Positions 12,197 to 24,100 of a stretch of DNA of 64,000 bases are shown here, piece by piece (the stretch's first letter is position 1; the number at the start of each line of letters is the position of its first letter). The notes beneath the pieces are model-generated. The model saw only the letters and a list, made by a program, of their open reading frames with translations. It had not been told where the DNA came from and made no database searches. The stretch lies in NCBI GenBank assembly GCA_011947345.1, contig JAAVTG010000957.1, forward strand, positions 42,021 through 106,020, read 5' to 3'. The position numbers and the translations under genes were made by a program. This DNA is from Phytophthora quininea. Taxonomy: Eukaryota; Oomycota; Peronosporomycetes; Peronosporales; Peronosporaceae.

Positions 12197-13263
12197 CCTT
12201 TGAGCCCTGGCGCTGCTAGGCATGTAGCTGAGGCCTGTCGCGGCATGACCGAGCGCCACGACGACTCCTGGGAGCTCTGGGGTGCGCTGGTGGCCTTCAC
12301 GCCTTTCCCCACCCTGCTCGCGCTGACGGTGCAGATCACCAGAACTATGGTGCGGCGCGCTCCGGACCTGATGCGTCACACGGCCGGAGCCACGCGCGGC
12401 TGCGTGTTCGATGCCGCCACGCACACGCACAAGTGCGTGGTAACCCCGCGCCTGACGCGCACGGGCCAGCGCCTGTTCTACAAGGTCACATGACGGTGGA
12501 AACCACGATTCTGCGCTGGCGCCGCTGCAGAACCACGTGGCCGTGTCGCTGCTGCGCGGGTTCGAGGGTTTCGCGCAGTTCGTGACGAGTGAGGAGCTTC
12601 CGGAGCTCTGCTGCCTTGGCGCTGGTCTTCGAGCGGGGTCTCGGCTTCATACGAGTACGAGGTGATGGCCCCGCCGGGCGTCCGTGGCAGCGGCGACAGT
12701 ACTTCGTGGCCAAGAACTGGATGCGTAGGAGCTTCTTTCTGCGCCACATGGTGCCGCCACCGCTGGGTGCAGCCGACAGCGTCGTCCGCAATGCGGTGAT
12801 TTTCCTAGCCACACTATGTTCCCGTCCAGAAAGGAGATCGAAGACCGCCAGCACCACGAGAATGCAGGCGCTGGTGGAGCACCTGTACTCGGCCACGAAA
12901 GTGTTAGACCAGCATCTGAGTATGGTGCAGTGGAATATACTGGGACGAGGACTGTACGAGTCGCTGTGTGTCGAGACGCCAGGCATCGGACAATATCCAT
13001 TGTATATGGATTGTTGTCGAGACGCTCGACACAATCAATATTGGAACAATGTCAATTTCTTGGGAAAACAATTGCAATGCATCGATCTAATTGTGTATCT
13101 TCTCGTTGAAGTGTCTGTGCGGTCTTGTTCGACGAGTTGGCAGAGGCAAATAACCACGTCTGTGGTCTCGAGGAACGAGGAAGTGGGAGAGCACAAGCGA
13201 GGTTTTTTGCTAGACGACGGCGCGCTCCAGTTCACACTTTTGAACCCACACTGCCGCCGCTAA
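12197..13263 (+). pseudogene. unidentified coding relic with several frameshifts
   Basis: Coding sense passes between frames: GMTERHDDSWELWGALVAF and THKCVVTPRLTRTGQRLFY (to 12490), then VAVSLLRGFEGFAQFVTSEE (12540-12600), then YEYEVMAPPG (near 12650) and QYFVAKNWMRRSFFLRHMV (12700-12760). The style is of an oomycete host protein of a large family, but I cannot name it. From about 12830 the frames are no longer convincing. I read it as a decayed gene copy; it may be two unrelated fragments. Confidence 0.35.
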
Positions 13264-13425
13264 ACCTCCACGACAGCCCCGCATCGAACCCCCGCTAACC
13301 ACGCTACTATCGTAAGCAGCCTCGTCTCGAATCACTCCGCGCAAGCCTATTCCACCAACGATGGCGATCAGCTCGGTGTTTGCTCCCCAAGCCTCCAGAA
13401 GAAACCAGCACTATCCTGTCGGCTT

Positions 13426-13855
13426 TTGCTCTCCACAGGAGAGGAATTGATTAATTCTGGTAGCGCTTGTGTCTCCACAGAGCCCAGCACCAAGTGCAAA
13501 CACAGAAAATCTAAATCGACCCGCCCAGGGACTTCAAAGAAGAAGCGCACCAAAGCCTCTAGTGTTCGTTCACCAAGGTCTGCAAGTCCGAGTGGTGTAC
13601 GGCGAAACGAGGCAGCAGTCGCGCCTACCATCAGACGCCGCAGACCACCTGGCGAAGTCAAAGCAGCAAAGCAGCTATCGAAGAGAGATCCAATCAGAGA
13701 GGAAGACCGCTCTAAGTACATCGATTTGTCTTGGCTTCCTGCTACCTCCGTCGAGGTGGAATGACTGTTCTCGGCAGTGAAGTGCATGCTGGGAGGATAT
13801 ATGCGGAAGCGAATGAGTGCGGAGACGCTCGAGTCAATCCTCTCCTTAAAAATTA
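13426..13855 (+). pseudogene. hAT-family transposase, C-terminal fragment
   Basis: The last part reads YIDLSWLPATSVEVE-stop-LFSAVKCMLGG...MSAETLESILSLKI, the typical hAT dimerisation tail (LP.TS...ER.FS.A.....R..M....LE..L.LK.N). The stop at 13762-13764 is TGA where the family has Arg, consistent with CGA to TGA. Upstream is only a basic, Ser-rich stretch (13430-13700), and I see no catalytic DDE core or ends. It is a small relic. Confidence 0.7.
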
Positions 13856-13954
13856 AGTAGGCAGAGAGGGTTGCATGAGAAGATTGCGAAGTTGAGCCGG
13901 AAGAGTACGATTAGCTACCAGTAGAAGTTGCTAGCTGTCATTACGATCCTGGCA

Positions 13955-14428
13955 ATGTTGGACGAGATCGCCACAATCAATATTGTGGAGAACAATTTTT
14001 GCAATGTAACAATGCCAATGTTTTCTCGATCCCTGTCGAGACGCAGCGATGTGATCCGGTCGGTGCACCAGAGGATGCGGATTATCGCCTCGCACTACAA
14101 GCTGTTTGAGTTCCTGTCAACCATCAAACTCCGGAATGAAATGTTGTATGGAGATTTGCAGCGAGAGTTCCCGGATGCTGGAGGTGTCCCGTTGACTAGA
14201 GAACAGATCGCCGTCAACGCGACTCTCATGGCGGAACTGGCTGAACAGGACGCGAACGCTTGCCCCATTTGGTTTTAAAAGCAATGGATATCACCCGTGG
14301 CAACGGCCAAGTGCTTCCCAGTGGCCTGAATGGACGAAGCACAAGATCGCCGATCGAAACGAGCAACGGGACGTATCCATCCCAGCAAGCGCAGCCCAAC
14401 AGTAATGCCAGTTCTTCAGGGAATCCTT
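13955..14428 (+). CDS. unidentified protein
   Basis: ATG 13955 opens a frame (MLDEIATINIVENNFCNVTM) to the stop at 14278; adding one T to the T4 run just before that stop joins it to KAMDITRGNGQVLPSGLNGR and a Ser/Asn/Gln-rich tail ending at 14428, giving about 157 residues. The amphipathic stretch SDVIRSVHQRMRIIASHYKL and the polar tail are visible, but I recognise no domain. Codon use looks protein-like. It may be the 3' exon of a larger broken gene, since no good promoter is seen upstream. Confidence 0.4.
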
Positions 14429-15083
14429 ATAGCTGAAGAGGTTGGATTGAGTTCCCTGTCCATGAAAGTCGTCGTCTCGAACGCAAATTTCGATGGTATC
14501 AGCAGCAGGAAACTTGGCAACCTGGCCCAGCGACGTTATAGTGGATGAAGGGCGCCATGAAATGTATCTGGAACGCATGCGGATGGTGTAAACCCTAGCA
14601 CGGCTGTAGTAAAGAGTCAAATGTATTGCTGTCGTACTACGGGACGTCGTTTTGCTGTGGCTGATACAGCTACAGCAAATCGTCGGACCCCATAGCAACT
14701 CGAGCCGAGATGCTCCATTACTAGTCCAAATAAATTGATTTTAGGCGTAGTACAGGACAGAAAGGATCATGCTGCCTTAGCAAGCGCTCTCTCTACAGGA
14801 CACAAAGCAATTCTCCATCGCGCTAAGCCTGCCATCGCGAGAGGACATCTCGCCGCTGATTAAAACGCGTCGTCTCGGCTCGACACCGTTTGCCGGTGAA
14901 GCGCAGAAACCCACACCGTCAGGCTTCAACAATTTTAGAGCAGCTCAGCTCAATCCCAACTGCCCCAGCACAGACCTGGCGGCAGCACGTCGCTGCGTCT
15001 GGCCAAGATTTTCTGAGCGTTCGAGCAGACAAAAATGGACCTGCGTGCAGCGGGAGTGAGACTACCTGCTGTAGAGACGAGCG
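14429..15083. other. no gene recognised
   Basis: Only short open frames on both strands, with no domain and no clear repeat. The part from about 14870 borders the PAN-protein fragment and may belong to the same duplicated block, but I could not match it to 45.7-46.0 kb. Confidence 0.35.
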
Positions 15084-15256
15084 CATTAAATCGTGTACTT
15101 CTGGTTGGCGACACTACATTGATTCTTCCGCTCCCGTATCCGGGCCAAGAAGAAAGCCCGTCGAGACTCAAACCTTGAGCACCTTACTCGATGGACGCGT
15201 TATTGCTTCGCTCACCAGCAGACATCGCTGGTCGAAGGTGAAATGGTCACAAAATA
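15084..15256 (-). pseudogene. fragment of PAN-domain protein gene (copy of 45977-46170)
   Basis: Nucleotide match, diverged, to the 3' end of the tyrosine-rich PAN protein at 46015-48174. Reading leftward it gives CDHFTFDQRCLLV and then VSTGFLLGPDTG, against CDHFTFDGIFQRCLLV and VSTGFLLDPDTG in the intact gene. A TGA interrupts it before VSTGFLL. The match also includes bases beyond the stop codon (ATTAAATCGTGTACTTC), so a genomic segment was copied, not a spliced message. Confidence 0.75.
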
Positions 15257-15984
15257 CCAGCACAACTTGCAGCAAATGAGACTGTGTACTTCTTCCCTTC
15301 GAAGCGTTTGTCTGGCTGTAGGACAGTTTCGACAAAGCGGTGGAGTGACTAGTTCCGAGAACGCTTTCTCGCGCGCGAGAATACGTCTTTGGCCGTTGTC
15401 CGGCTAGCTAATCAACGTGCTCTCAGCCACTGAACCAACTTTGAGTCGGTTGCCGCCTTCAGTTGTAATCGTGGTAGCGCCCATGTGTGTGATTCTTCCT
15501 GCTCTCGTACTTCGTTCTCCTCAAAATATTCTGCCACACCCTGCGGTTTTGCACTCTTGATTCGTTGGTAAACGCTTTTATCACTGCTGTTATTGCTGTT
15601 ACTTCAAGCAAAAATGAAGACAGCCCCTCCAAGACTCGATACTTTGGCAACACGAGAAGTCACTTATGAAAGGCATACCATGAACAGTGCTATAGTCATA
15701 TGAGCGTATCGCGGCGGCAACCCAACAAAACGCGGGCTTATGGACGGAACTATCCCTTCTGTCGCTGCTGTGTGATACTAGTAGCATGCCGACGATTATA
15801 GCTGTGGCCGCATGGCCACCCGTCGTTTTGTTCGGAAACACACGACTTTCCTTGTCAGTTTCCCTGTCGTCCGTCCTTGATCGTTACACTGACGCACTCG
15901 GCGGGCGTAGTTCTCAGTTTTGAATCGCACGCCTCTAGAGCAAATCCCGGAATCATTGCGATTGCAACGAGCAGCAGTTCGCCC
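15257..15984. other. no gene recognised
   Basis: Short open frames only. The last 100 bases precede the acyltransferase start; I could not find a convincing Inr/FPR promoter there. Confidence 0.35.
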
Positions 15985-17343
15985 ATGAGCGAGACTCCAG
16001 CACAAGGCCTGAAATTTGACGATGACACTGGAACAATCCAGGTAAAGTTGTGGAATCCGAGTCGCCGACCTCGTCCGAATCGGAAGACGACCAAACCTTC
16101 GTGGGCCCAAGTGAGCTGGGCTCCAAGATATCAACGGAGACCGCACGTTCGACCACGCCAGCAGCGTCGCCTCCGACAAAAGTGATTTTCCTGGACGGTG
16201 TAAGGGGGCTCGCTGCCATCTTGGTCGTCACCCAGCACTCTCACGAATATATTCAGGAGCTCAACCTCGGGGCAGTGGCGGTCAACACATTTTTGTGCTG
16301 TCATCGTTTCTGCTGACGTGGCTCTTTATGAAGTGGAGTATGAAGTTGCTGGCCCAAGGGACAAGCTTACAGTCGTGGGCGTTCGCATTGGCAGACTACT
16401 TCTCGAAGCGTTTCTTCCGTGTGTACCCGCTGTTTGCATTGACAGTGGCTGTGCTGTCGCTGATACCTTTCAAGGACCAACACCTCTATTATCTCGTGGA
16501 AAAACCCGAGGACTTCAACCTGTTTCAGACACTGACGCTCGATTACAATCATCGTCAATTTGTCTTGTGGACGCTGCCGTTGGAGATTTCGTACTATTTT
16601 GTGATTCCCATGTTCGTCTTGGCCATCCTCGGGACGCGTAGCTGCTGGGGGTGATCGTGGCTCCACTCTTTCCGTGGCTGATCTACAATGGCTGGTACGA
16701 GTTTCGAACGAGCCACATGCCATTGCTACCGCATCTCCCGACGTTTCTGTCGGGGTCGATTGGTGCTGTCGTTTTTGTGAAGCTTGACGCGTGGATTAAA
16801 GAGACTGGGTTCCAATTTCGCTGGTGGCACACAGTTGCGACCCGCGTGTTCGAGTACTCGGTCATTGCGGTGCTGCTGAGCGTATGCTTCAACGGACTGC
16901 TTTTCGACTGGGTCATGAAAAACCCTGCACCCGACGCACAAGGCGATCGATATACTAGCATTCTACTAACGACGATATTTGTCGTTGAGATGATCCATCC
17001 GTCGTGTGTTTCCACAATGCTCGAGTGGAGCGTGTTGCGCTACTGCGGCAAGATCAGCTTCTCGGTTTACTTGCTGCACAGCTTCGTCGTTTGGAACCCG
17101 ACGATCAGCTCACAGCCAAAGTACTTTAACCGATTATTTGCGTGGTTCTTTTTAATCCTCGGGCTGGCATCGGCGGCCTACCACCTCGTCGAGTATCCGT
17201 CTCAATTGATGGCCCAGAGGATCTCAAAGTTCCTGGTTGCGCAAGAAGTGAGAGAGCAAGATGGCCTGGTCGGGTTTACGTCTATGAGGTTGCAATGCAG
17301 CAAACTGGGAGCGTACGCAGAGAATAGCGTAAGTAAGCTTTAA
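15985..17343 (+). CDS. acyltransferase 3 family membrane protein
   Basis: Membrane O-acyltransferase of the Acyl_transf_3 (OafA/YrhL-like) family, which moves acyl groups onto sugars or lipids; the substrate is unknown. Start ATG 15985 (MSETPAQGLKFDDD), then a short acidic cytosolic lead, then the family's first helix with LDGVRGLAAILVVTQHSHEY (His at the catalytic position), a run of about ten hydrophobic helices including KRFFRVYPLFALTV and the late GKISFSVYLLHSFV. Length about 450 residues, usual for the family. Three one-base losses break the frame, each in a homopolymer and each restored by one base: A3 at 16044-16046, T5 at 16290-16294, G5 at 16647-16651. No nonsense codon is seen otherwise, so I call it a gene, not a pseudogene. 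Confidence 0.8.
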
Positions 17344-17803
17344 GCAATACAATACACGACCACCATCATGCACGTTTGAGACTTTTCAGCGTGTCGATTA
17401 CAAATTATGCATGGGATTTCGCGGTATTTTGAAGCCTGCTCGCTTTGCTGCGATGTTAATGTCTGCTGCGCACATTACGCCGCCGTAATATGCTTGCAAT
17501 ACGTATGGATCGTGTTCGCGTATGGAACTGGCGGCTTGCTGGGTATCTTTTCCTGTCCATTGTCAACTTGTGGTTACTAGGCAAAAACAAATGTGGTTGC
17601 TGTCTTGTTAAAGAGCTCCTGCTATGGCCGCTTGGCCACTACCCGTTTGCTAGACTTCTAATAGCTTCGCCAACCGATCTTGCAGAAGATCATTCTCATG
17701 CTCTGCTTTGGACAGCGACAGACTTCGTCTGCAGTGACGGACAGTCCACACTGCACTCTCAGAGCCTGTCGCGCTAAAACATGCTTGTCACCCGGCCGCC
17801 ATG
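17344..17803. other. no gene recognised
   Basis: Spacer between the acyltransferase stop and the chromodomain end of the old gypsy element. The 3' LTR of that element would be expected here, but no second copy exists in the window to compare with. Confidence 0.4.
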
Positions 17804-19452
17804 TTAGCCTGTTAGCTGAGCCTGCAGTTCGTCGTCGTCCTGCAGCTCTGCGTACTGCGCGACAAGCACCGGTACGTCGTGGGCCATGTTTGCGAATGGC
17901 TCCCACGAGTCTCCAATATCTTGTAAGCCGCGCCACGACACGAGAAGTTCGCACTGTTGTGTTGCATCGTTGAAACGATGGTCGCAAATGGTCTCCACGG
18001 TCATGACGATCCCTTGCTTGCCGACGTGTTCCAAGATTTCTTCGTTGACGTCAAGACTAGAGTTATCATAAAATTTAAACCGCGATCCATGGACTCCGAA
18101 GTTGTCGCGCGTGATCAAATGCTCGATCAAGAATGAATATTGGCGGGCTTCTACGACACGATATGGCCCTACCCAGCGCACCATGAGCTTATTTCCGCGC
18201 AGCCGGTCGTCGACGCGCGACCAGAGGATGTAATCCCCAACACCAATATTCTCCAGCTTTCCTTGCTTCATCATACGCTGGTACAGGCGGTCTTCTCCTT
18301 GCGATCGATGACCTCCGCGTGCATCTCTTAGAGACTTTCTCGAAACGTAGCCAACTCGTCCTCCACTAACTCCATGTCGATCAGCATCAGCTTGTCCTTG
18401 GCCGTCAGATTGCGTGATAGAAGCACCGTATCCAGCTGAGTAGGCACTTGCAACCCTGTAAAGAGCTCGATTGGGGCCTTGCCTCCGAGTGATTGAACTG
18501 GAGTGTGGTTTAAATTTGCTTGGACAAGTGGCACGAGGTACTCCCAGCTCTTCGTGTCGAGTTGGTGCTCCAGCAGGAGCACGCGGATCACCTGCAAAAT
18601 ATCACGGTTAATTCGCTCCACCGTCCCGTTCACCCAAGGAGTATACACGAGCACGAAAGTATGCAGCACTTTCAAGCGCTCGCGAAACTCCTTCACCAGT
18701 GCGTTCTTAAAATGAGTGCCGTTGTCGGAAGTCCACATCTCCGGCAAACCAAATCGCTTGGCCCAATCCAGCACTACTGCTGCGGTGACCGTGCTCGTTG
18801 GTAAATCGCACGGCACTAATTCACAAAAGTGCGTTAACTCATCCTTGAGAACTAGTAGATAGCGTGTATTGCCGTATGAATCCCCATGAACAGGAAGTCA
18901 AAATGAAGTACCTCATTTCGTGCTGCCGGCTCGCGGTACTCACTCCAAGGTCTTTCAATCAATATGCCGCCCTTCACATGCTTGCAGAGCAGTCAGTGGC
19001 CCACGAAATCCTTCACCACTTTTGCCATCGTTTTCATGCTGTATCGCTGCTGCAATTGGCGCAACATGACATCAGCTCCTCGATGTGCGTTCAAACCGCA
19101 ATGAGCTACTATGAGACTGCTAGCTACTAGGTTGTTGTCGCTTCCGATGCAAAAGTAGAAGTGATATATATTGAGTAGTTTGTTAGCTTTCACTAGCTGC
19201 TCTCCTATGCATGCTCTTGGAGCCCCATCCGTTGGACCCGTCCGTACTTGCTGCACTTGCATAACAGTCCGTAGTTGAGCAACCGTCCTTACTTTCTGCA
19301 GCTGTACACCTTCCGTAGAGTGTTGGTGTTGGTGGGCTAGATCTCAGCAACGACTACACGGCGTAGCAACATAGGTCTTTGGCCTGTGCTGGGACCCAAA
19401 CCTTTCCTTCCACGAGTAACAGATCCGGATCGTTATCCGTCGTCGTCGACGC
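17804..19452 (-). pseudogene. old Ty3/gypsy element (A): integrase and chromodomain part
   Basis: Reading leftward from the insertion border: GKVWVPAQAKDL, the HHCC zinc finger (VAHCGLNAHRG then CLQCKHVKGG), the integrase core with FDFLFMG, TSDNGTHFKN and NGTVERINRD (the D, D, E residues), then a C-terminal part with VGDYILWSRV and a chromodomain (CELLVSWRG...DSWEPF, near 17900). Frames are broken near 18830-18990 and at 18330. Its RNase H part is at 25426-25960: with the young LTR element and one CGCCA removed, the two join in frame. The reverse transcriptase piece at 31916-32930 is probably the same element. Confidence 0.85.
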
Positions 19453-19457
19453 CGCCA

Positions 19458-19736
19458 TGTCACAGTTCAAGAGTCAATTTCGACTTCTTTATGCATATTC
19501 CCATGCATATTTAGGTAGCTATCTTTTGCTTAGCAGGTCGCTAAATGTGGCGTTGGTTACTACGGTAGTTTTAGCCTGAAGCGGCGACCGAGCTAAGCAC
19601 TCTCTAAACTTCCTCAGCAGAGCAAAAGACTATCCTGTTGCTTCGACTTCTCCAGGTCTAACCAAGCTTCCTCGCCTAAGGGTGCTGCTAAGCCAGAGTA
19701 AGTTCATTCTGGGGTAAGTGGCACCATATTGCAACA
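19458..19736 (+). repeat. 5' LTR, 279 bp
   Basis: Starts TGTCACAG and ends TTGCAACA. Differs from the 3' LTR at two bases (A/G in GCCTGAAGCG, G/T in AGCCAGAGTA). Preceded by CGCCA. The bases that follow should hold the tRNA primer site, but they do not match a tRNA end I recognise. Confidence 0.95.
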
Positions 19737-19781
19737 TAGTAGCCTTCGTCAAGAAGTCGTAAGGACACGAAGGGTAGTAAC

Positions 19782-21096
19782 ATGGAGGGAACATCATGTA
19801 CTAGTCAAGACGTCACACCACTGACAGCAGAAGAAGTTCACGCACTACGCACAGTTCTTGCCGAATTTCACGTCATTAAAACGCACCTGACTAAGGTTAG
19901 TGACGATCAATCCGAAATTACCAAAGGAATGGCTGTGTACGCTCAGAAGAGTGACGAGAAGCACATGGCTACTGCCCAGCTACTCCAAGAAAACAAGATT
20001 CTACTTCAACAATTGGCAGCTCAGCATCAGTCCGTAAACCAGAGTGTCAACACGCAGTTGAACATGCTGGACGCACGAATCGGCTGCATAAATGCTGAAA
20101 TAGAGGGGTTGAAAAAGAAGCAAGCATGGCAGTCAGCAACATCAACACCTTGAAGGACACTGTGAACAAGATTGAGCCTGGATCGCTGGTGTTTGCTGTA
20201 GACGACCTCTATCCGGATTGGGATGTCACTGGACCAGCACCGGTCGACAAGAGAGACTTTACTCCTGCTGAACTAGAACAACGGATTGAGAAGTGCCTCA
20301 AACAAAAAGAGACTCCTATCTACAGTGGGGAGGACGGGGATGACATCGAAGTTTACAACTTGAATATGATCACGTGGTATGCTGCTTACGGACTACATTT
20401 CAATAATCCGGAAGTTGATGCACGCGTAGGACAGCTCATGATGAACCACACCAAGGCGAAGGCAAAACATTGGTTGCTACGAGACTACAAAGGCCCTCGT
20501 ATGTGGACGTCCATGATCAAAGCGATGCGCAATCGGTTTGTGACAAAAGCTAAGGAAGAGGATCTCGTTGCCAGTTTTTCGACTGTAAACAGGGCACCAA
20601 GCCTCTCGACGCATACATAGAAGAGTTTGTTCGCCTCGGAAACACCGACGACGTATCGGAGCAGTATAAAATGATTATCTTCAAGAAAGGCCTGAAATCG
20701 ACCAAGTTGCGCGAACTTCTTCAAGTCCGCGAGTTCGACTCCTTGGACGACCTGTTAGACGGCGCGCGGGGCTTAAACCCCAAAGACAATGACAGCGAAT
20801 CTTCGAAAGCGACAAACAAGTCGACGAAAAAGACAGTATCGACAACGGCTGAAAGCAAGCCTCGCACTCGGACGACTCCAAAGTGTTCGTCATCACGTTG
20901 TCTCGAGAATGGCCACACGGCCGAGAAGTGCTGGGCTTTACATCCTGAATTAAAACCGCAATGGCTCTCAAACCGTGAACGGACAGGGTACAACACTGCT
21001 CACAACACGCCAGCTCCCGCCAACGACAACAAGTTATGGGAGGTTCTGACCGCTATTCGCGACGATCTCTCGAAGATCAAAGCCGATTTAAACTAG
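19782..21096 (+). CDS. gag of young Ty3/gypsy element
   Basis: Structural (capsid-type) protein. Start ATG 19782 (MEGTSCTSQDV) directly after the leader. The N-terminal part is a predicted coiled coil (19850-20110), then a central capsid-like region, then a basic Lys/Thr-rich linker and a zinc-knuckle-like CSSSRCLENGHTAEKC (C-x4-C-x4-H-x4-C, near 20890). It ends at TAG 21094-21096, overlapping the pol frame. Two internal one-base breaks split it: near 20107 (A5 run) and near 20570 (before QFFDCKQG). Restoring one base at each gives a protein of about 430 residues. Confidence 0.8.
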
Positions 21097-21124
21097 AGGG
21101 TCCTGGGGATGGCATCCCAGGACC
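21087..21124 (+). promoter_or_regulatory. -1 ribosomal frameshift signal between gag and pol
   Basis: In the gag frame the codons are GAT TTA AAC TAG, so the heptamer T TTA AAC (21087-21093) is in the phase needed for -1 slippage, directly before the gag stop. After a 5-base spacer comes a hairpin, 21099-21124: GGTCCTGGG, a bulged G, AT, loop GGC, then ATCCCAGGACC, giving 11 base pairs. Slipping moves the ribosome into FKLEGPGDG of the pol frame, which is already open from 21036. Spacing and stem strength fit known -1 frameshift sites. Confidence 0.85.
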
Positions 21125-24100
21125 GGCAACTGCCACTGACAACTTGATCTCGTGGGTATTCGATCCTGGAAAATCGGGCAACATTAAATACTTCACCAGG
21201 TCAAGTGATGAAGCTTCAGATTGGAGCAGATATCTTATTAAAAATGTGGGTTGTGTCCGAGATACCATGCACACCCGAGCTTCAGCTTTCTTTGATGAAG
21301 GGGCCGACTTTTGCGGGGTAAGCGAAGCTTTTGTGAGCCAAAACGACCTGACACAGTTCGTTGTGGAGCGCGGTGAATTTCTGGTGACCTTCGGAAATGG
21401 AACAACTGAAACCATTCCCAATCGCACAATTGCGCTCAGTGTTTTTGTGGATGAGATGACCGCATTCGATTTCGAGTTTAATGTGTGCTTCATCCCTAAT
21501 GGTTGCGATTTGATGATGGGAGTGCCGTGGAAGAGGATTAAGAAGCCCATTATTGACTGGGGCACGGACCTTGTGTATGACACAGACAAGTACGTCAACC
21601 TCGTGCTGAAGAACGGCCGAAAGCCGCCTTACAAGGTAGAAAACCGTCAATGCGACTTTGAAGCTCGATCGCCGGTGCTGAAGATTAACAACCGGGAACA
21701 CAGCAAAGGACTAAACTATTTACCATGCGCGGTTCATCTACCAAGAGCTGCCATTTCAGTACCAAACATGGCATGACAAGATATATTTCAACGCGACAAG
21801 CCCGCCGAATAGTACGAAAGAAAGCGTGCGAATTCAAGATCGCTATCCCCCAGCAACTATAAATGCCATCTATAAGGCCTGGAAAGCAGGAGATGAGTTT
21901 TTGCCCGTAGCTTTGGATGATCCAGTGGAAGATCTCCATCAATTCCATACTTCACAAACTAAAACACGTGAAAAGTCTCAGCGACAGTCAACGACCGACT
22001 GGGAAACGTTTGAAGACAACCTGCGTACGACCTCATTCGGCAATTCAAGTCGATTTTTCGTGCGCAGCTACCGAAAGGCCGACCAGTCCATGGTGATCAC
22101 GAAATGGAGCTATCCCCTGGTACTGGAGCCATTTTTCGTCCTCAATGGCGCCTTAGTCCGGAACAAACGCAAACAATCCGCGAGTGGATCAAGGAAATGC
22201 TGGAAGCGGGATTAATACGGCCGAGTATTTCGCCTCATGGTGCACCCACGTTTTGCATCAAAAAGCCTGTCGGATGGCGAATTGTTCATGATTATCGAGC
22301 GATGAATGAGCGGACAGTACGTCAATCTACACCTATGCCAAGGAAAGACGACATCTTCGACCGGATGACGGGATGCCGGTGGTACAGCTGCTTTGATCTC
22401 TTGTCCGGGTATTATCAAATTCGAATGCGGGAAAAGGATATACCATTGACTGCATTCCAGACGCCGGACGGGCTCTTTGAATATCTCGCCGTACCGATGG
22501 GGTTGAGCAACGCGCCGGCTACGTTCAACAGGATCGTCACAAGAATATTCAAGGACCTCACGACGTGTGTGGCCACATATTTTGATGACATCTACGTCTT
22601 CACCAAAGAGGAAGACATCAACATTCACTTGGCAGCAGTCGAACGCGTTTTTCAGCGCTGCCTCGACAGCCAATTATACTTAAAGCTGGCGAAGTCGACA
22701 ATTTGCAGTCGCGAAATTCCTTGTCTAGGTGATTTTGTCGGGATGGAGGGCGTTCGAATTGACCCTGACAAAGTCGCAGTAATTCAAGAGTGGCCAGTAC
22801 CCCGAACGGTGAAAGACCTGCAGTCCTTCTTGGGCACAACGGTGTATGTTCAGAGGTATTGTGCTCGGTACTCGGAAATCAGCGCACCCCTATTCGACAT
22901 GGTCAAGTCCAAAGCTAAAATCCTTGTGTGGACACCAACAGCTCAGGTGGCATTCGAGGCCCTCAAACACACTCTCAGCAACACTCCCGTTCTTTCACTT
23001 CCCGATTTTACACGCCCTTTTCGAATCCGGACCGATGCTTCACGCTTTGCTATCGGCGGGGTTCTTTTAAAAATGGAAGTGCCTTCAGGTGAGGTCGAGG
23101 AGTACGACCAGACAGCCCTTCAAAAGAATATCGAACGGCCGATAGCTTTCACAGGGCGAAAAATGAACTCCGCAGAGCTAAACTACCTGACCCATGAGCA
23201 GGAAATGCTTGCAATCATTCACTGCCTCAATATTTGGCGGGTCTACTTGATCGACGGTGGATGCGTAGTTGAAACAGATCACCGGTCATTGGAAAGAGTT
23301 CTCACTCAAAAAAGTATAAATCGACGAATCTGTCGCTGGTATGAGCAGCTTGCAGATTACAAGTTAAAGTTCACATACATCCCCGGCGAGACCAACACGG
23401 TTGCAGATTCACTCAGCAGAAGGAGTGACTTTGAAATCGATTTCGTGGCCCAGAAAAACAAGCAGTTGCTCGCGGCAACAAAGATCAAAGCAATATCACT
23501 ACTGGAATTGATTCGGCGTGCCCAAAAACAGAGAACAAAGTCCGAGAAAAGTTGATCAAAAAGGCAATACCATCGGTAGCACAGGCAAGCCGGTACCGTT
23601 ATTCAGAAGTGGATGATCTCGTGTATTATGATCTGAACCACACTTCACGTGTATGGGTCCCAGCTGAAAATATTGAAGTGCAGAACGCTATCTTATGGGA
23701 ACTACATGACAGTGCTCTGAGTGGGCGTCCTGGCGTGGAGAAAACGTTGCAAGCCGCGCAGGAGCAGTTTTACTGGAAAGCCATGAGCCGCCGCATCTCA
23801 CAATATGTGAAGACATGTCAAACATGCCAGCGGAGCAAAGGGAGAACAGGCAAGTCTCCAGGCTTATTGAGACCACTTGAGGTCCCGACAGGAAGGTGGG
23901 AATCGATCGGCATGGACTTTGTTAGCGGGTTTCCTACAAATGATAAAGGGAACGACGCTGTGTTAGTCATTGCAGATCGACTGACAAAAAGGGCTCACTT
24001 CATCGAAACCAGCACAGAGCTTTCGGCATCGAAATTTGCTCGCGTGTTTTTGAATCAGTACGTCCGTTATCATGGTATTCCGCGAGATATTACTTCAGAT

